Source: Alphaproteobacteria bacterium
Lineage (GTDB): Bacteria; Pseudomonadota; Alphaproteobacteria; Rhizobiales; JAJFHR01
Direction of reading: 5' to 3'
Length of the DNA stretch: 34,347 nt
Assembly (NCBI GenBank): GCA_024278055.1
Contig: JAJRTY010000177.1
Span: 1 to 34,347 of the forward strand
Made by a program: the position numbers and the translations under genes. Under the pieces are notes generated by a model that saw only the letters and a program-made list of their open reading frames with translations, had not been told where the DNA came from and ran no database searches. Below are positions 32,151 to 34,347 of this stretch, in pieces (the first letter of the stretch is position 1; every line of letters starts with the position of its first letter).

Positions 32151-34010
32151 CTAACCATTGGACACATGGTTGACAATGAGCCTTTTTCGCGGCTTGGCTG
32201 TTTCTTCCGGTGCTGCGGGAAGCTCCATTTGTGCAGCCCCAAACAGAAAACCTTGCATATAATCAATACCCCAGTCGCGCAGCAATTCCACATCGCGCTC
32301 ATTTTCAACCCACTCTGCAACCGTTTGCAGCTTGAAGTTTTTAGCAAGGTCAATGAGGGTGCGAACAAAGAACTGATTGTCCGGACTCTTATGAAGGTTT
32401 TCAACAAATGATCCGTCGATCTTGACCATGTCGACATTCATCAGCTTCAAATTCTGGAACGATGTATAACCGGCACCAAAATCATCAATGGCTATACGGC
32501 AGCCAAGATCGCGCAGGGAGGAAACAAATTTGGTCGATTCCTCAATATCATTGATGGCCACGGTTTCGGTAATTTCCACCGTCAATCTATCGGCGATCTG
32601 GTGATTGCTTTGAATCAGGGCTTTCAGATTGGCGAGCCACGAGGGATCCGTGGCAGTGAGGCCGGATACATTGAACGTCAGATTGACGTGGGGTGCTGAA
32701 AGCAGTGCTTCTATGGTCAGTTCCAAAACACGGTGATCAATAAGCCTTACCAGTCCCAATTGCTCGGCAACCGGGATGAAATGACCCGCAGAAACAATCT
32801 CGTTATTGGGCTTCACCAGACGAAGCAGGCATTCATAATGCGCAGGCTGGCCGGTTTTCGCCTCAACAATAGGCTGAAACCCCAGCCGCAAACGACGATC
32901 ATTTAGGGCGGAAATTATCTCATCGGCAAACATGACATTTCGTTTTCTCAACGATTCTCTTTTGCTCGAAAACTCATAAGGAACAAAATGATCCATGTGG
33001 CGCTGCTTGGCCTGCCCGAGAGCTTCTTCCGCCCGCACCATACCTTCCTGAGCCGAATGGGCATGGCGTGGCATTACCACACCGCCGAGAGAAATTGCGG
33101 CAGAAACCGGCCCTACATCTGTTTCAATCACCGCATCGCGTATTATTTCGTCAAGCCGGCCAGCGGCAATGCGCATATCCTCATCATTGCAGTTTGTCAG
33201 CAAAATGCCGAATTTGTTGCCTGCATATCGACCCATAGTGTCGCCACCGCGCAATTTTCCTTTGATCCGGTTGGCCACAGCTGCAATCACCTGATCGGCG
33301 ACATCAAACCCATAGGCATCATTGACCATGGCAAGATTATTGATGGCGGCCAGTAGAAATGCACATGGCTGACGCGTTTTTTCCGACGTCTTCAGTGCCT
33401 CTTCCAGGGTTTCACTCAAACGCAATCTGTTCATATGTCCGGTAAGCGGATCATACGAACTCAAGTATGCCAGTTCCTGTTCGCGCTGATGGCGCTCATC
33501 AAACAATCTGATAATGCCTTGAGCCTTGGCCGGTTTCCCGCTTTCATCGCCAAACCATTTTCCGGCATCTTCAATCCAGCATGACTGGTGGCCATTGCGT
33601 CCGTGAGGGAAAACCCGATATTGAATTTCGTAAGGGACCCCTTCGCCCTCATCACTTTGACCGCTGTTCATCACCGCTTCATAGCGGTTGGTCAGATTGT
33701 CCGAGTCGAGAAATGATGCAAACCCGCGACCGGTATTCAACAGGTTCAAATCCGGCACCGGCAGCAGGTCGCCAACATTATCACCCCAATGCAGCGAATC
33801 TTCGGCGATGTTCCATTCGTAAACGGCGTGTTCGACAGATTTCAAAACCTGACGAATCCTGTTCAAAGTTAGAGTGTCATTGTCAAGATTGTCTTCTGAG
33901 CGCACATCCAGACGCCTGCGGCCGGAATTTCCGGTCACTTCGCCGTCTTGCCTGATGCTGTCTTCATCAGGAGCTATCGGGCCCTCCTCACCAAACTCAA
34001 AGGTGGTCAC
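32151..34010 (-). CDS. PAS-GGDEF-EAL protein, probable c-di-GMP phosphodiesterase
   Basis: A 619-residue signalling protein without membrane helices. A PAS-like domain covers about residues 50-172, a GGDEF domain about 180-345 and an EAL domain about 360-600. The GGDEF site reads AGNKF (263-267), so cyclase activity should be lost. The EAL domain keeps its acid (ECLLR, Glu393), FNVSG, EITET, IDDFGAG, KIDGSF and AEWVE motifs, so it should hydrolyse c-di-GMP. I chose the GTG at 34010 because GAGGAGG lies just before it. The frame is open up to a GTG at 34184, but that extension has no ribosome binding site, and a TATACT -10 (34144-34149) lies inside it. A CtrA-type box lies further upstream. 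It converges with phaR. Confidence 0.87.
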   Translation of the reverse strand: MTTFEFGEEGPIAPDEDSIRQDGEVTGNSGRRRLDVRSEDNLDNDTLTLNRIRQVLKSVEHAVYEWNIAEDSLHWGDNVGDLLPVPDLNLLNTGRGFASFLDSDNLTNRYEAVMNSGQSDEGEGVPYEIQYRVFPHGRNGHQSCWIEDAGKWFGDESGKPAKAQGIIRLFDERHQREQELAYLSSYDPLTGHMNRLRLSETLEEALKTSEKTRQPCAFLLAAINNLAMVNDAYGFDVADQVIAAVANRIKGKLRGGDTMGRYAGNKFGILLTNCNDEDMRIAAGRLDEIIRDAVIETDVGPVSAAISLGGVVMPRHAHSAQEGMVRAEEALGQAKQRHMDHFVPYEFSSKRESLRKRNVMFADEIISALNDRRLRLGFQPIVEAKTGQPAHYECLLRLVKPNNEIVSAGHFIPVAEQLGLVRLIDHRVLELTIEALLSAPHVNLTFNVSGLTATDPSWLANLKALIQSNHQIADRLTVEITETVAINDIEESTKFVSSLRDLGCRIAIDDFGAGYTSFQNLKLMNVDMVKIDGSFVENLHKSPDNQFFVRTLIDLAKNFKLQTVAEWVENERDVELLRDWGIDYMQGFLFGAAQMELPAAPEETAKPRKRLIVNHVSNG

Positions 34011-34201
34011 ATCTGCCTCCTCGCCCCTTAAGGCGCATAGATTTCTCAGCCATCCGGTATTTTTCCCGCAACGAACAGCATCACTTTTTTCAAAACCTAA
34101 TTGAGAAACCTTAAAAAAACCGAAAAATTTGACCGTCGCTGCCAGTATAGAATCAACAAACCCGGGGAAAATCGATGCAACCACTTCCGCTTCATCGACA
34201 C

Positions 34202-34221
34202 ATGGTTAATATTTCATTAAC
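34202..34221. promoter_or_regulatory. CtrA-type box upstream of the EAL gene
   Basis: Read on the minus strand, TTAATGAAATATTAACCAT fits TTAA-N7-TTAACCAT at every specified position and points to the EAL gene. The two TTAA half-sites are at 34206-34209 and 34217-34220. CtrA controls many motility and c-di-GMP genes in Alphaproteobacteria. Distance to the chosen start is about 190 bases and to a possible TATACT -10 about 55 bases. Confidence 0.6.
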
Positions 34222-34287
34222 GCCAAGTTGGCCGGGTTATTGCGTGTAACAGGAACAAGTGATCTAAAATGAAACAATCGGTGATGC

Positions 34288-34347
34288 ATGCGCATTGAGC
34301 CCACAACCCCAACGCTTCGACGCCAGTCTTCCATGCGACGACATCAG
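34288..34347 (+). CDS. Possible start of a further gene, cut by the window edge
   Basis: An ATG at 34288 opens a frame that stays open for 20 codons to the window end (MRIEPTTPTLRRQSSMRRHQ). No ribosome binding site of note precedes it, and the basic sequence resembles nothing I know. It is listed only because nothing else explains the last 120 bases. Confidence 0.2.
   Translation, partial: MRIEPTTPTLRRQSSMRRHQ

Noticed and set aside
34011-34184. 58-residue N-terminal extension of the EAL protein
   Set aside because: No ribosome binding site at 34184, a -10-like TATACT inside the extension, and a very strong GAGGAGG before the GTG at 34010.

Overview
The window looks like chromosomal DNA of an alphaproteobacterium close to the Hyphomicrobiales (Rhizobiales). 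This rests on gene order and on regulatory words. The runs tlpA/argH-lptM-lysA-TIGR02302, MJ0042 protein/ftsE-ftsX-ydcF-plsC, chaC/DUF2125/tyrC-hisC/metX-metW-methyltransferase/gloB and phaB-phaA/phaR are familiar in that order. Two short words typical of the class also occur: TTAA-N7-TTAA (CtrA) and GTTC-N7-GTTC (LexA). The species cannot be named from sequence alone. There are no rRNA, tRNA or CRISPR features.

Layout. 1-137: one end of an IS481-like element, stopping one base from the stop codon of a LysR gene. 139-5107: a GcvA-type LysR regulator divergent from a two-gene operon, an MttB-superfamily methyltransferase without pyrrolysine and an FAD/GcvT demethylating dehydrogenase of the dimethylglycine/sarcosine dehydrogenase type. 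5136-6518: a lone AlbA_2 (Schlafen-type) gene that looks like inserted cargo, followed by a palindromic extragenic repeat. 6749-12951: tlpA, argH, a small lipoprotein, lysA and a large TIGR02302 membrane protein. 13018-13099: a near-perfect long inverted repeat. 13120-17669: a receiver-only response regulator, an MJ0042/DUF3426 protein, ftsEX, ydcF and plsC. 17778-20117: a class II (B12-dependent) ribonucleotide reductase. 20178-20612: an unknown small protein with a LexA box over its -10 and almost no leader. 20577-26404: chaC, a DUF2125 protein, tyrC-hisC, metX-metW. 26426-26773: a structured noncoding element of nested inverted and direct repeats. 26779-29278: a methyltransferase, gloB and a class IV aminotransferase. 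29285-32119: phaB-phaA and the divergent phaR, separated by a long palindrome and PhaR-like operator words. 32151-34010: a PAS-GGDEF-EAL protein with a degenerate GGDEF site.

How the parts work together. Most genes are core metabolism: arginine, lysine, tyrosine, histidine and methionine synthesis, polyhydroxybutyrate, and envelope/division. The points that most deserve attention are: (1) gloB is interrupted by an in-frame amber codon, while its whole normal C-terminus, including the glutathione-binding RKRKD-type tail, is still open behind it; (2) a small unknown gene appears to be SOS-controlled and leaderless; (3) CtrA-type boxes lie upstream of ftsE, nrdJ and the c-di-GMP phosphodiesterase; (4) the phaA-phaR gap carries a 25-bp-arm palindrome plus three TTGC-N3-GC words; (5) the AlbA_2 gene and the MttB/FAD pair are accessory modules without close functional description.
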